A stretch of 64,000 nucleotides of DNA, taken from assembly GCA_964247055.1 (NCBI GenBank), contig OZ176056.1, positions 2,790,001-2,854,000 on the forward strand. The letters run 5' to 3'. Each line of letters begins with the position of its first letter. Position 1 is the first letter of the stretch. The position numbers and the translations under genes were made by a program. Below are positions 1-11,329 of this stretch, in pieces. The stretch is from Paragordius varius. Its lineage: Eukaryota > Nematomorpha. The notes beneath the pieces were generated by a model. That model did not search any database, had not been told where the DNA came from, and saw nothing but the letters and a program-made list of their open reading frames with translations.

Positions 1-81
1 ATATAAGAATTTAAAGCAAAACAGTTATCAGAAAATTTGTTTAATTATGTTTATATATATATTATATATATATATATATAG

Positions 82-126
82 ATCTAGTACCTTCTAGCGG
101 TGATGTTTCTTCCAGATCAATCGACG
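82..126 (+). CDS. Gene A linker mini-exon (LVPSSGDVSSRSID)
   Basis: A 45-nt open block between an AG acceptor at 80-81, directly after an AT run, and a GT donor at 127. Read in phase 1 it encodes LVPSSGDVSSRSID plus split codons at both ends, the same phase as every other exon of this gene. It is Ser/Asp-rich and resembles the short linker exons at 17.6-17.8 kb. It lies upstream of the first Ig exon. It is conserved in copy B at 51,332-51,376. Reality as an exon rests only on splice sites, phase and conservation, so it could be a chance open stretch. Confidence 0.45.
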
Positions 127-1514
127 GTATTATAAATTAAATTAACATATAAACTGAAAATATCTCTTCTTAATCTTTTAATTGGTTTTCAATGCCAGAC
201 CAATTTTTTTTATTTAATAACCGGTGGTATTGTATTAAAATTAAAACACGTGTATTTCAATTTTTTGAAGAAAAATGATTATATATGAAAATAATTATTT
301 TACACATATAGAACATGTTTGATTTTACTTGAAAATTTATAGGAATTAAGATAACTTATTTGTAAAATATAAAAATACATCAATTATATTTTTCCTTATC
401 AGAAAATAAATTGTGAAAAATTTTTAAACTGCAATTATCGCCTTTTAAAATTTTATCCGCATATTTTTCAAAATGACTAATATTTAATTCTAACTATAAT
501 TTATGATTAAAAAAATTTGATCCCTTAAATCAAATTAAAATAAGCACTCAGTTTCAGAAGCATAAATTAATACAATTCAATTCTAAACCTAAATATTAGG
601 TTTTATCAAACAATTAAAGAATGAATATTTTATCATTTTAAAACATTATGTTTATATATCTCCATCTCTACTACAAACAGAGGTTTATTAATGTTAAATT
701 ATTTTTCATATTACCTATACACCCGTATCAGGTCCTGAACTAAAACGTTTCCCATTAAGATGTAATATAAAATAAAAATAACCACATTTTTCCCTAATAG
801 CATAATTGAATTCCGCGTATAAACCGTAAATCTATTTTTACAATTGCATCATGTTATAATAAAAAGACATTAGGTTTAATGCATATTTTTTTAATATACT
901 AACAAAAATTTTATATTTTTAATTAAACAGGAATTTGAGTTACTAAAACATATTTTGCTAAAATTGACGTGTTTTATATCAACTACATTCATTCAATCTG
1001 TATTTGTGTAATGAGTACTAAACGTGAAATTATCAAATAAATGGGCGGTTTCTTACCAACTTGTATTGTGAGGATTCGACACTATAAAAATTAATTTCTT
1101 ATATCGAATTGGCCGTGGGAAAATATTTTCTAATAAATAAGGAATGCTGAATTTATATGCATATATGTTTTTGAAACTATTTATCCAATTTACCAAAAGA
1201 TTGAATTATGTTTTCAAGGTTATTGCAAAATTTTTTTTTAATATATCATGACATAATTATGGCAAAAATATAGGGTGTTACAGATCCCTCAGATAAGTAA
1301 AAATATTTAATATGGTTAGTTGTCGTTTTTTATCAATCACTATCTAACCAATTTTGATAGCTATGATAGTTATATATGTAATATTTAAGATGCTCCATGA
1401 TATACCTTTGCAAATCTGTTAAAATGTATATTAACTTAGTTCCAAATATCTTTCTTTAAAGAAACAATAATTTTTTAATGCGAATTAAAAATGACCTCTT
1501 TTGTCAAATTATAG
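127..1514 (+). other. Gene A intron (linker to Ig1)
   Basis: AT-rich intron of about 1.4 kb. I see no recognisable coding segment or transposon ends in it. Confidence 0.5.
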
Positions 1515-1772
1515 ATAATATCTTTGAAGAAAAGTCAAAAAATCAGATATTAAATATTGGGGAATATTTAAGTATATGGGTCAAGCTAGTGGAAAACTTT
1601 TCTAATGATAATAAATGTCAATGGATATTGAATGGTAAAGAAATCACGACAGTTTATAGACAAAAATCAAAAACTTATTCTTACACAAAAGACATGATCA
1701 ACTTAACAGATGGTGGAAATTATACCTTTAGCTGTGGTTCAAAATCAATAAATATCTCAGTGAGAATCATTG
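1515..1772 (+). CDS. Gene A Ig1 exon
   Basis: 258-nt exon, phase 1-1, with acceptor AG at 1513-1514 and donor GTAAAT at 1773. It encodes 86 residues with an immunoglobulin-like pattern: a KCQWILNGKEI segment gives the first Cys and Trp, and DGGNYTFSCGSKSI gives the Tyr and second Cys, followed by a last beta strand SVRIIG. Several N-glycosylation sequons (NFS, NLT, NYT) fit an extracellular protein. The start Met of the surrounding open frame at 1478 is probably not used, because it lies upstream of the splice acceptor. Identical at nucleotide level to copy B. The binding partner is unknown. Confidence 0.8.
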
Positions 1773-1857
1773 GTAAATATGTTAATATATATTAAGTTGT
1801 AGTTTTTAATATATAAATATAAATATTTCAAAACAAGATACATTTTATTTTATTTAG

Positions 1858-2079
1858 AACCAGTACCAATGACTTATAGCCATAATCAAGTTAATATTGA
1901 TTTTTCTCGAGTCATACAAAAAAATGAATTGTACAATGTTACTATATTGGAAGACTATCATATGCATGATGACAAAAAGAATTTCTCAGAACTAAGCCCA
2001 TACATACATCATTCACCTAAATTTGAAATTATATGCATTTCAAATTTGATAGAAGAATACTGTTCTCCTCTAATTCCAA
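1858..2079 (+). CDS. Gene A FN3a exon
   Basis: 222-nt exon, phase 1-1, acceptor TTTAG at 1853-1857 and donor GTTATT at 2080. It begins EPVPMTYS and carries the end-of-domain pattern FEIICISNLIEEYCSPLIP. That aligns with YTFCITASFEEYCAEEIDIP of the FN3c exon, which suggests a fibronectin-III-like sandwich with paired Cys. Sequon NVT is present. The donor GTTATT is weaker than the others, so the 3' edge is less certain. Copy B differs by one Met-to-Ile change. Confidence 0.7.
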
Positions 2080-2667
2080 GTTATTTTATGATAATTTTAA
2101 TTTAATAATATATATACAGCGTCCTAAAAATTTATTGATGAAAAATTTATAATCTGATTTGAAAAATTCAGAATCGTGTGGTATTTTTGATTTTGGTTCT
2201 AAAGAGTGATATAAGGAAGTTTTCACATTGTGGTAACTAATCAATATCAGAAAATATAAATTAAGGCACTTTTTTATAAATGAAATTTTTTGGTCAATGC
2301 TAAATGCCTTATGCCAAAAAATACTAAAATATGTCAAAAACAGATGAAAGCAAAACAATATTTTTAAAATAAATTATTTGTTGGCTCCACCAAATTTTTT
2401 CGCTATTCTAAAATGGGTTACTATTAAAATAAATACAAAAATGCCGAGATTGCGCGATAAAAATTTTGATAATATGCTAAAAATTTAAAAAAAAAATTAA
2501 AAATTATTTTTCAAAGAAATTAGATAGAAAAAGTAACATTTTGCTAGAAATTGAATTGTTAACCAGCGGGACTTATAATAAAATTTTAAATTATCAAAAA
2601 AAAATTTAATACACTATGACAAAACATATTATTTGGAACAATTTACAATAAGGGGTATTTTATGTAG
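2080..2667 (+). other. Gene A intron with dispersed repeat
   Basis: The part from about 2,110 to 2,400 belongs to an unclassified interspersed repeat family also visible near 32,120-32,420 and, more weakly, near 6,400-6,560. From about 2,575 the sequence is the start of a module that recurs at 50,930-51,290. No coding segment seen. Confidence 0.5.
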
Positions 2668-2922
2668 AAATTTACCGGGTCTATAATTTGCAATATGAAT
2701 ATCTGCCTAATTTGGATATAAAGTTGTGTTGGTCATCAACTTACAGCCCAAAAGTTAAAATATATGAAGGATACAATTGTGAGAATTTTATAAACGAAAC
2801 AACCGAGCACGCTTACATTCTAAAATACACAACTATTATCAAGAAAAATCAAACTTATTGCTTACAAACTGTGAATCAAAGCGCAAATTTGTTTGAAAGG
2901 ATAGCCGTAACAATACCAACAA
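2668..2922 (+). CDS. Gene A FN3b exon
   Basis: 255-nt exon, phase 1-1, acceptor GTAG at 2664-2667 and donor GTATTA at 2923. The 85 residues include LDIKLCWSSTYSPKVKIYEG, where the Trp follows the expected B strand of an FN3 fold. Near the end comes NQTYCLQTVNQSANLFERIAV, matching the closing strands of the neighbouring FN3-like exons. Copy B has Tyr in place of the Cys just before the Trp. The exon lies inside a module whose upstream homologue (50,930-51,290) lacks it. Confidence 0.7.
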
Positions 2923-3381
2923 GTATTATTTAGTTATAATTGTGAGACAATTAAAACATGTAAAAAGATGATATAAAACTTGTTTTGTAAACTTCGGTCA
3001 AATTAGGATTAAAAATTCAAAGTTTTTCTTATAAAATCATGTTTTTGTTTCTTTTAAACATATTCTGCGGCTGGGGCCGGCACGGTCCAATGTAAGCCCT
3101 TACGCGGACAATAATCTATAAAAATTAAAAATAAAGTTTAGAGCCTTCATATGCTATTATTAATTTTCTATAGTCATACTAACATGTAGAAATAAAACAG
3201 TTGTTAAAACATAAGTCATCGTTGTACTTTCAATTTATATAAGAATTTAAAGAAAAACAGTTATCAAAAAATTTGTTTAATTATGTTTATTTAAACGTCA
3301 TGTTCCCAAAATTACCTAGCTTAAAAAAAGTATATACATTATATATAATATATCGTATTTAATTGCAAATTTCTACAATAG
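2923..3381 (+). repeat. Intron module repeated upstream of Ig1
   Basis: About 300 bp here, roughly 2,998-3,293, match 51,000-51,290 upstream of the linker exon of copy B, including a GC-rich block GGGGCCGGCACGGTCC and a shared AAGAATTTAAAG stretch. In both places an Ig exon follows. This supports ancient duplication of an FN3-plus-Ig exon pair within the gene. Confidence 0.75.
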
Positions 3382-3636
3382 ATATATTTTTACAAACATC
3401 CAAAAAAATTGTTAAGAATGTTGGGCAAGATTTTGAACTTTTTGTCAGACTACCAATCAAAATTCGAAATTTCACAGGAATCTGGCAAATAAATGGTACC
3501 GAAATTAAAGATGGTTTTAAGAAAAAATCCTGGGATACTTACACACATGTAAGAGCGAATGTTAGCAAAAATGATACTGGAACATACACATTTGTGGTTG
3601 GACCCAAATCAATAAGCATTAATGTGAAAGTCATAG
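3382..3636 (+). CDS. Gene A Ig2 exon
   Basis: 255-nt exon, phase 1-1, acceptor AATAG at 3377-3381 and donor GTAAAT at 3637. Its 85 residues align with Ig1: GIWQINGTEIKDG matches CQWILNGKEI, and NDTGTYTFVVGPKSISINV matches DGGNYTFSCGSKSINISV. The D-x-G-x-Y motif is classic for Ig domains. Both core Cys of Ig1 are absent here (Ile and Val at their places), so the usual intra-domain disulfide is missing. Copy B differs by Pro-to-Ala, Arg-to-Gln and one synonymous change. Sequons NFT, NGT and NDT point to an extracellular position. Confidence 0.82.
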
Positions 3637-3709
3637 GTAAATCTATTTTTTAATAATCTATTTATTTTTTTATAATTTTAATATACTATAATATTTCCAA
3701 TATCATTTA

Positions 3710-3912
3710 CATTTCAAATTCACCCTTGAACAATTCGAATTTAGTTTTTCAAGAAAATATTAACTATATTTTATATTTCATATAATTAAATATTTTTTAT
3801 AATTGAAATATGAAAATAAAACCTAAGTTATAAAAATATATTTCCAAATGAATAATATTAGCCTGAAAACACATGTTTTTTTAGGGTGAATATGATTTGT
3901 AAATGGTATATA
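3710..3912. mobile_element. Small MITE with AATTCACCCTT ends
   Basis: About 200 bp bounded by inverted segments: CATTTCAAATTCACCCTT on the left and, on the right, AGGGTGAATATGATTTGTAAATG reading as the imperfect reverse complement. The ends match those of the element at 12,117-13,105 and of the outer shell at 22.4-29.0 kb, so this is one family of non-autonomous elements. No coding capacity. Confidence 0.5.
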
Positions 3913-4168
3913 TTCTAATAAAAAATCTATCTGGATACTATAATGGCTGTGGTATATAATCTTAGGAGTTATTTAATAAAATAACTTTCGTAAGTAAATA
4001 TATTCGGAAAGGGAAATGCCTGAAAATTATCATGATTGCCAAAAATGATGTTTACAATTATGCTTCATAATCAAATATATCACTAAAATATATTTATTAC
4101 ATATATAAAAATAATACTTTAAATATTTTTAAAAGTTTTTATTTTTTCGCTAAATAGTGTAGTTCTCT

Positions 4169-5072
4169 TAACACTTGGATACAACACATTCATTTTGGTC
4201 CTTCGATTCAAATTGGGGTAGTTGAACCATGCCTGTTAAAAATTAAATTATTTAACACTTTGATTCAAATTGGGGTATCTAAATACCCCAGACTAAATTT
4301 AAATTAAGATTTTTAAAAAACAACTGAATGAAACGGTCCCATTTAAATTTATGCTTCTATCCTTATAAAAATTACATAAATATGCCATAATATGTAAATA
4401 AAATTTTGTTTTGAAAAAAAAGTTCCATCTCAAACTACTTCGACGCCATTTTTATTTTAAATTTTTTTTTGCAAAATATCGTCTTCATTTAACATTTCGA
4501 TTCAAATTGGGGTATCTAAATACCCCAGGCTAAATTTAAATTAATATTTTAACAAACTATTAAAGGAAACGGTCCCAATTTAAATTTATGCTTCTATCAT
4601 AATAAAAATATAAATATGCCAAAATATCTTGATAAATTGTTTTGAAAAAAAAGTTCCATGTCAAACTACTTCGACGCCATTTTTATTTTGCAAAATTTTT
4701 GCAATATATCGTCTTATAATAATTTTAAGGGTAAAATTAAAGGTTATTTTTTTTTTGATTTACATCTAACATTGATTAAAAAAGAAAATGCGGTTTATTT
4801 TGTATTATTTTTTAATTTTACCATTTCACACATGTCACGTTGACTAAATTTTAACCTTTCGGTTTTGGCTTAAAATAAGTAATATCAAGTATTTTTGAAT
4901 AAATTTTTTTAAATATTTGGTTTTATTAATGTTATATAAGTGCAAAATTTTGCAATGGTTTTGATTCCTTCCATATTTTTTAAATAATTTAATTTTAAAC
5001 AGGTCTGGGGTATTTAACCACCCCAATTTGAATCGAAGGACTAAAATGAATGTGTTGTATCCAAGTGTTAAG
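4169..5072. mobile_element. MITE with ~70-bp inverted repeats
   Basis: The left end (CTTAACACTTGGATACAACA at about 4,169, on through a CAAATTGGGG block) returns as a near-perfect inverted copy at about 4,998-5,072, ending CCAAGTGTTAAG. The TTAA at both extremities would fit a piggyBac-like target site, but TTAA is also part of the repeat itself. Inside are two further partial repeats beginning GATTCAAATTGGGGTATC at about 4,261 and 4,500, so the element has been reshuffled or nested. Pieces of the family occur near 5,330-5,570, 33,310-33,530 and 47,384-47,435. No transposase is encoded. Confidence 0.65.
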
Positions 5073-7484
5073 AATTATGGAAGGAATATAAACCATAACA
5101 AAATTTTGCACTTATATAACATTAATAAACCGGAGTATATAAAAAAAAATTTCAAAAATACTTGATATTACTTATTTTAAGGTAAAACCTAAAGGTAAAA
5201 ATTTAGTCAACGTGGCATATCATTGATTAAATTAAAGAATAATACAAAAAAACCACTTTTTTTATTAATATCAATTTATATGATTTAAATAAAAAATTAG
5301 TTTTACTATACCTTGAAAATAAATGAACACGATATTTTGAAAAAAATTTGCAAAATAAAATTGCATCCAAGTAGTTGGACATGAAAATTTTTTTTAAATT
5401 AAATTTTATTTAGATATTTTAGATTATTTATATAATTTTTATTGGTATAGAAGCATAAATTTTAATTAGGACTGTTTCCTTCAGTAGTTTTTTTTAAATT
5501 TAATTAGGTCTGGGGTGTTTAGATATCCAATTTGAATCAAAGTGTTTAAATGACACAAAGATGCTGAGCGCGCTGAAAAATTTAATTTTATCCTAAATTA
5601 TAACTTAAAATATTATTTAAAACTGCAGTTTTAAATTTTTAAAAATTAACTATTATATTATGTTAATATTCTGTCCCATATATATACTATTTTTTGGTAT
5701 GATAACGGGATAAAAACACTTAGAATATATATTGAAAAATATTGTTAATATAATAATGATAAACATTTTTAATATCTCAAACTTTAAATATTCGTTAATT
5801 TATGATTTATCTTAAATATTTTTTTACAAAATTACATCTAAATTTTAAGCAAAGGCTTTTAATTGAAATTTTGCGTAAGTATGTTCAGCATCATCAAATT
5901 ATATAGAATTAAAGTAAAGTGTTTTTATGCGGTTTCTATTATAAAATTGTACGAAATACGTTCCAACAATGTTAAAAATAAATTTTTTAAAAAAAAGGAT
6001 GCATTTTTTAAATAATTTTAGTTAATAAAATTTAGCTTAATTTATCATATTTATTGCGCCTCGGCATTTTTGCCTTTATTGTAAGAGAACAGCCCATTAT
6101 AAAAGAACCAAACAGTTTGGGACTTTTGGAGCCCTAATCCTATAACTAATTCTTTTAAAATAATTGTTTGGCTTTTTATTAATAGTTTATTATATATTAT
6201 ATATTTAAAATGAAGCTTATAGCTTTCAAAAAAAATTATCTGAAAAAATGTGTGCAGATTTTGTCAATTCTATATTAGTATAATAAAAAAGTGTTCTATA
6301 TTGCTCGTAAGTAAAAGGAAATGCACTAAGATATTCCCAATATAAATCCTTATCGAAATATTATTATATCAGGGTATCTTTTTGTTACCCCCCATAGGAA
6401 GCAGTGTGATACTGAGCATCTTTATTTTAGGCTAAATGCTTTATTTCAAAAATATTGTAGTATTACATACTATAATTTAAAGCAGAACAATATCTTAATA
6501 TTTTAATTTAAAAAACGTGGTCCAAGTCTCAAAATATTTAAACCGTTAAATGGTCTAGTTATCTTAAAAAACGCAATGCGGATGAGATAACAACATTTTT
6601 AATATATAATTGTTTCGCAATATGTTGAACATATTTTTAGATGCAATGTAAAAAACACTTTAAGGAATTCGAAAATATTTGAATGCCAAATGTTAGAATA
6701 GGGTTCGAGGTTTAATTAAGTTCAACATCAACGATATATATATAGAAAAGGGGTATATATACAAAGGTTTGTTTTACCGTTTCACCTTACTCCAAAACAT
6801 CTTAAAATACGCATCAAAATTTTATAAAATTATAACTTTTAACCAAACTAGGCTTTTAATATAATTTTATTTGATGTTATATCCCATATATGCAAATTCT
6901 TATCGCAAAATTTAGTTTATTTTAGAAGGCGTCAAATATATATGACGTTCGAGACTCACATCTTATAATTAGAATTAATGAAGCTTTCTTTCTTTTAATA
7001 CTCCTGACATTTTGGGGTAATATACCCTATCCTTTTACCTTTTATAGACGCTTGCAAAAAAAATTTATTTAAAATTCCTTATTTAATACTTTTTACACGC
7101 CATTTTTTCAATTATTTAAATCGCTAGTACAACATGCAATAAATAAATATGTTGGTTGAACAACGTAAGCAATTAACTTTCGAAGGCTCTAATTACGACC
7201 AAATTTTCGTAATTGATTTCGATATCAGTTGTGCTTTTGAATCGTGTTCTGGAGCTATCTATATTTAGGGCTCTGGAAAAAATTAAAATTTTAAGTTGTT
7301 TACACCCTGTGTCCTGCGTAAAAATTTTTTTCTTAGATAGCCCAGCGAATTCATTTGGCGAAAAAAATTAATTTATAGATGACCTGGTTGACATAAGAGA
7401 AAATTTAAATTTAGCATCAAAACTTTATCATTTAATTTAACACAATAAAATACATATAAGATTAATAAATTATTTTTTTGAGTA

Positions 7485-7672
7485 ATACTGTTTTATTTTG
7501 GAATCCTACCTGAGCGGGAAGTGGAATTCAACAATCTGCATACAGGTTTACATATAATATTTTTACTGAGATTTACGGATATTGGTGGAAATTACATTTA
7601 AATCCTATTTTGCATTAATTTATATAGATTATGATTCCTGCTCATATAAATTCCAAAATAAAACAGTTATTT
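7485..7672. mobile_element. Short MITE-like inverted repeat element
   Basis: ACTGTTTTATTTTGGAAT at about 7,487 is matched by its reverse complement ATTCCAAAATAAAACAGT at about 7,655, with under 200 bp between. The left arm is partly missing in copy B. Non-coding. Confidence 0.45.
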
Positions 7673-8125
7673 TATTAGACACTCGCTCATAGTGGCAATA
7701 AATGAAAATTAAAACAATATTTTATTAATTTTATTTAATATATGCGTTTTTAGTATAAATTATAAAAGTTAAAAAATTTTTAAGTTCATAACATTTTAAT
7801 TGTGTAAGAAATATGTTAAAGGTTTAAACAGGATTTTTGATCTGAGTTTTAATAAAACCATTATATGATTTTAAGCTATTAAATATGTAAATATCTGATA
7901 TCTATAAATAATTAAATATCTCAAGTTTAGATTATTTTTTCCTTGAATAGATTTAATTTCCCGATTTTTGCCCAACTTTGATTTTTCAAATTTAATAAAA
8001 AACAAATTACAATTTTTGTGGCATCGCTGGTTATAGGCTATCATATAATAATCGACTCTTTTTGCTTGCAAACAGGGTGCAACATAAGATGCGATAATTT
8101 AGTATACAATCTTAAAATGAAGATT

Positions 8126-8131
<6 letters not shown>

Positions 8132-8161
<30 letters not shown>
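8132..8161. repeat. (TA)n microsatellite
   Basis: Perfect TA run just upstream of the FN3c exon. The homologous run in copy B (59,389-59,452) is about twice as long. Confidence 0.9.
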
Positions 8162-8164
<3 letters not shown>

Positions 8165-8337
8165 CATTACTTATACAAAAATTGCTTATGATTATTATTA
8201 ATAATACGTGAAATAGATCAATTCAATGACAACGTTTTTTTAGTTGTTACTTATTAAGCAGAATTTTCTTAATATATGAAAGCGACTGTTATAGTTATTA
8301 CGACCATTTATACTAATAATTTGTTTTATTTATAAAG

Positions 8338-8583
8338 ATCCTTTAGTATCCAAACTCTATCCCGATCAGGTTACAACTGATTTTTCACCAGTTGTGGAAC
8401 AAAATCAAACTTATTATGTTAGTATTTATGAAAATGAATTTGAAGTTAACGAAGAATATATAAGGAATAATACCCAACTAACACCCTACACATATGAAAT
8501 ACCTCCAAATTTTGAGGGATCATATACTTTTTGTATCACCGCTTCTTTCGAGGAATATTGTGCGGAGGAGATTGATATTCCAG
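8338..8583 (+). CDS. Gene A FN3c exon
   Basis: 246-nt exon, phase 1-1, acceptor AAAG ending at 8337 and donor GTTAAT at 8584. The 82 residues begin DPLVSKLYPDQ, contain the sequons NQT and NNT, and end with GSYTFCITASFEEYC and EEIDIP. That closing pattern is shared with FN3a and FN3e. The organisation, one domain per symmetrical exon, is typical of fibronectin-III and Ig superfamily receptors. Identical in copy B. Family assignment to FN3 is by pattern only and could be another beta-sandwich. Confidence 0.72.
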
Positions 8584-11329
8584 GTTAATATTTTTAGTAT
8601 AATCTTATAAGTTTATGCGGATCATTATGCAATTTTTAAATTTTATCTAAAACCTCATCGTGTTAAGTGAAAACGAGTTTAGGTGGTTTCAAAGCCACGC
8701 GAGACAAAAATATGGAATTCAAAATTTTATATTTTTAAAACTCTATAAAGATCATAATTTGGCTGGTTTAATTTATTTTTTTCCATGAACATTTATGAAG
8801 TGGATATTGAGCCATGTTTTTCCCGAGAGTTATGACGGAAGAGGCCACTAAGCATATATGATCATAATTCATAATTTTACGTTTAAAATTAATTGTTAAA
8901 TCCCTCATATAATTGTAAAATTGTCAAACCTGTATTCTCGCTAATATTTATTCCGGATGACTATATTTTAAATTCTGAAATGTTAATATATATAAGATAA
9001 ATGATAAAAGGTTTATTAACTTTTATATATTATTACAAAAGGAATTATGCTAGATAAATTTATTAAATGACTAGGGAAGCCATGGTCAAAACCACTGGCA
9101 ACAAAACGGGGTTTAATAATTGATGCTATGAAAAATATATCGCCAATACCTAAAAGTTTTAAGATACGTATAAATTGACTGAGAATACGGTTAAGCTAGA
9201 AAAAGTTTTTGGTAATTTATAATTGACTAAAGTAAATCGCATCTCATCCTACACCAGGGCAAAAAAATAAAAAACAAGGTACCATCAGCAAAAATTTATT
9301 CGTTAATATGATGTGGAAACATAAATTTAAAAGCTAAATGTTATTCAATCTGTCGTATTTCAGCAGGGTCTTGGGGGCCTAAATATTAGCTTAAACATTA
9401 CGATTTGCTTCAAATATGAATAAAATTTATGTGCGGATAAAATTCTATTTATTTTACCATACACTTACTAGATATTAAGAACGTACCCAATATATAACTC
9501 AAAAATAGCAGCAAGATAATAAATATTAACAGTCCTCGAATATTTTCATATTATAAATATTTTTGATGTGATAAAATAATTTTGGCACCATTTTCGCTTT
9601 GGGTTTTATGTATAACAATCCATGTATAAAAATAAAGTCAATTCTTTTTCTACATAAGATTTTACAGAATAAATATAAATATTGGAAATTAATTATACTC
9701 AATTTCCAATGCATATTATCTAAATCTATATAATGTATATCATATATATCATATATAAAGGTGTAGTCATAAGTTTTTATTGTTTTTTGGTTAAACAAAT
9801 AGATAAATTAGAGAATCATTTATTGTTTAATATGTACACGGCTTCACATTTCGCCCTTGAAGGTTTTGTTGAATCATTTATCAATGTTCTCCAAATTAAT
9901 GAAGTAGTGCTTTATTAGGTTGAGCTTCATTGATGTAAAGATGTAGTAATCAGATAGAGTCAGTTGAGCAGGGCGGATGCAAAATTTTTTTTTCATCATA
10001 CAGATTTTAAGGCGTGAATCAGCTGTGTGAGACGAAAAATTGTTACGTAGCGAATCACTTTGTCATTTCTGGCTGGGAGGTTTTTCGAGTAATGCATCGT
10101 TTAAATTAATCGAGTTGCTTATTAATGGTCTCCATAGCTTTAAACATAATAAAAATACCAGTAACACATGTTATTTCTAAAGCGATTCAGGTATTTGTGT
10201 TAATGGACCCTTGGCAAAGTAAAGACGATTATTTTCGTTTTGCATTTATAATGAAGCTTTTTTCATCATCAGTCACATTTAGTGCAAAAACACCTCATGA
10301 CGCTTAAGCAGGTTTCGGAAGTCACTTAATAATTTTCATGTTTATTTAAATTGTGTAGGCCTTTTTTTTACCAAGTTTGGCCAATCCCATTGCTAGACGC
10401 CTGCTGAATATCCAAACATGGAATGCTATTGCCAACTGTTGATTTCGAATTGGGTCCTATATCCAATAACTATTGTACCTGATCGTCTATGTGGTCAACC
10501 AGAAAGACCACGGTTCTTGAACACAATTTTTGAAACCATTTAACGTGATTTAATTGGGATAGCATGTGTTAAAATGACGTTTTTTTAAACCTTTTTTGAT
10601 GAAACAAAACATTCTTAGCGTTCCGAAAATGTTCTTCGAAGTCAGAAAATTTGATATAATTACCGAGTGATAAAATAAAACGCTACCTTTTTGCGAAATC
10701 GAAATGCTTATATAGTTTAATATCAAATGAAAAGTTCTATATAAAATCGATCGTTTGCCCACTTTTTGCTCATGTCTTCTCTTAGTTAGGTAATTACATA
10801 AATTTATATCACAATGTGAGTTTGTGGGAAGGTGTTTTCAATAAGCAATTTTAACTTACTTCCATTTAAAAATCAGAAGATTGCAAGGTAATTAGCATCA
10901 GTTATTATTAAAATATTGATTATATAGTTTATTATAGGGAAGTTTACTTTCACTATGGTTGCCCTAATTTTTTACCGCATTGTTCTCTTTAAAATCCAAA
11001 ATTATAAAATATAACATTAGAAAATATGATAAAGGAGCCTAAATTAAGTATTTTAATTTTATACCTGTTTTAATATTAAAACAGTATAAAATTTGTACTA
11101 AATAATCTCAAATTAAATATAACAAATCTAAAAATCATGATTTTAACTTAGACTCACTTAAAATTAATTCATTTTCCCTTTATGCAAAGATTAAATTAAA
11201 AAATTGTAATATTTTCAAATTATTATCATTAACATTAGTATCTTTTTCATGTTAGTTATTCAGTATAAAAGGAAGGTGAATATATTTAACTAAAATAAAT
11301 GTATATCTATTTACTTTTTTTTCCTTTAG
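8584..11329 (+). other. Gene A intron with mariner relic
   Basis: A 2.7-kb intron. The central third is a decayed mariner transposon on the minus strand. The remainder shows no ORF or repeat I can name. Confidence 0.55.
9757..10800 (-). pseudogene. Decayed mariner transposase relic
   Basis: On the minus strand, broken frames can be matched in order to a mariner (DD34D) transposase. A FEEHFRN-like N-terminal helix lies near 10,640. A GLSGRPHR segment follows at about 10,500 (the linker before the second helix-turn-helix). VTDDEKSFIINAKRK at about 10,240-10,280 corresponds to the family motif GDEKW-x-NPKRKK with its first catalytic Asp. The 3' end at about 9,757 carries AAGGTGTAGTCATAAGT, close to the ends of the mariner at 20,492. 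The frame changes several times and stops are frequent, so it is dead. The 5' inverted repeat is not recognisable and the upper limit is approximate. The same relic sits at 61,040-62,090. Confidence 0.7.

Larger units (their letters stand above)
3637..8337 (+). other. Long gene A intron filled with MITEs
   Basis: A 4.7-kb intron between Ig2 and FN3c. It holds a small element with AATTCACCCTT ends (about 3,710-3,910), a long inverted-repeat MITE (4,169-5,072) with related pieces to about 5,575, a short element with ACTGTTTTATTTTGGAAT ends (7,485-7,672) and a (TA)n run at 8,132-8,161. Apart from these I see no coding exon. Confidence 0.55.

Noticed and set aside
1478-1514. ATG at 1,478 as the start of a one-exon Ig protein
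   Set aside because: It lies before a good splice acceptor and the exon fits a phase-1 series; the same reasoning applies to the ATGs at 3,363, 8,394, 11,299 and 11,770.
8132-8161. TA runs as promoters or origins
   Set aside because: Simple microsatellites with variable length between copies, inside introns.
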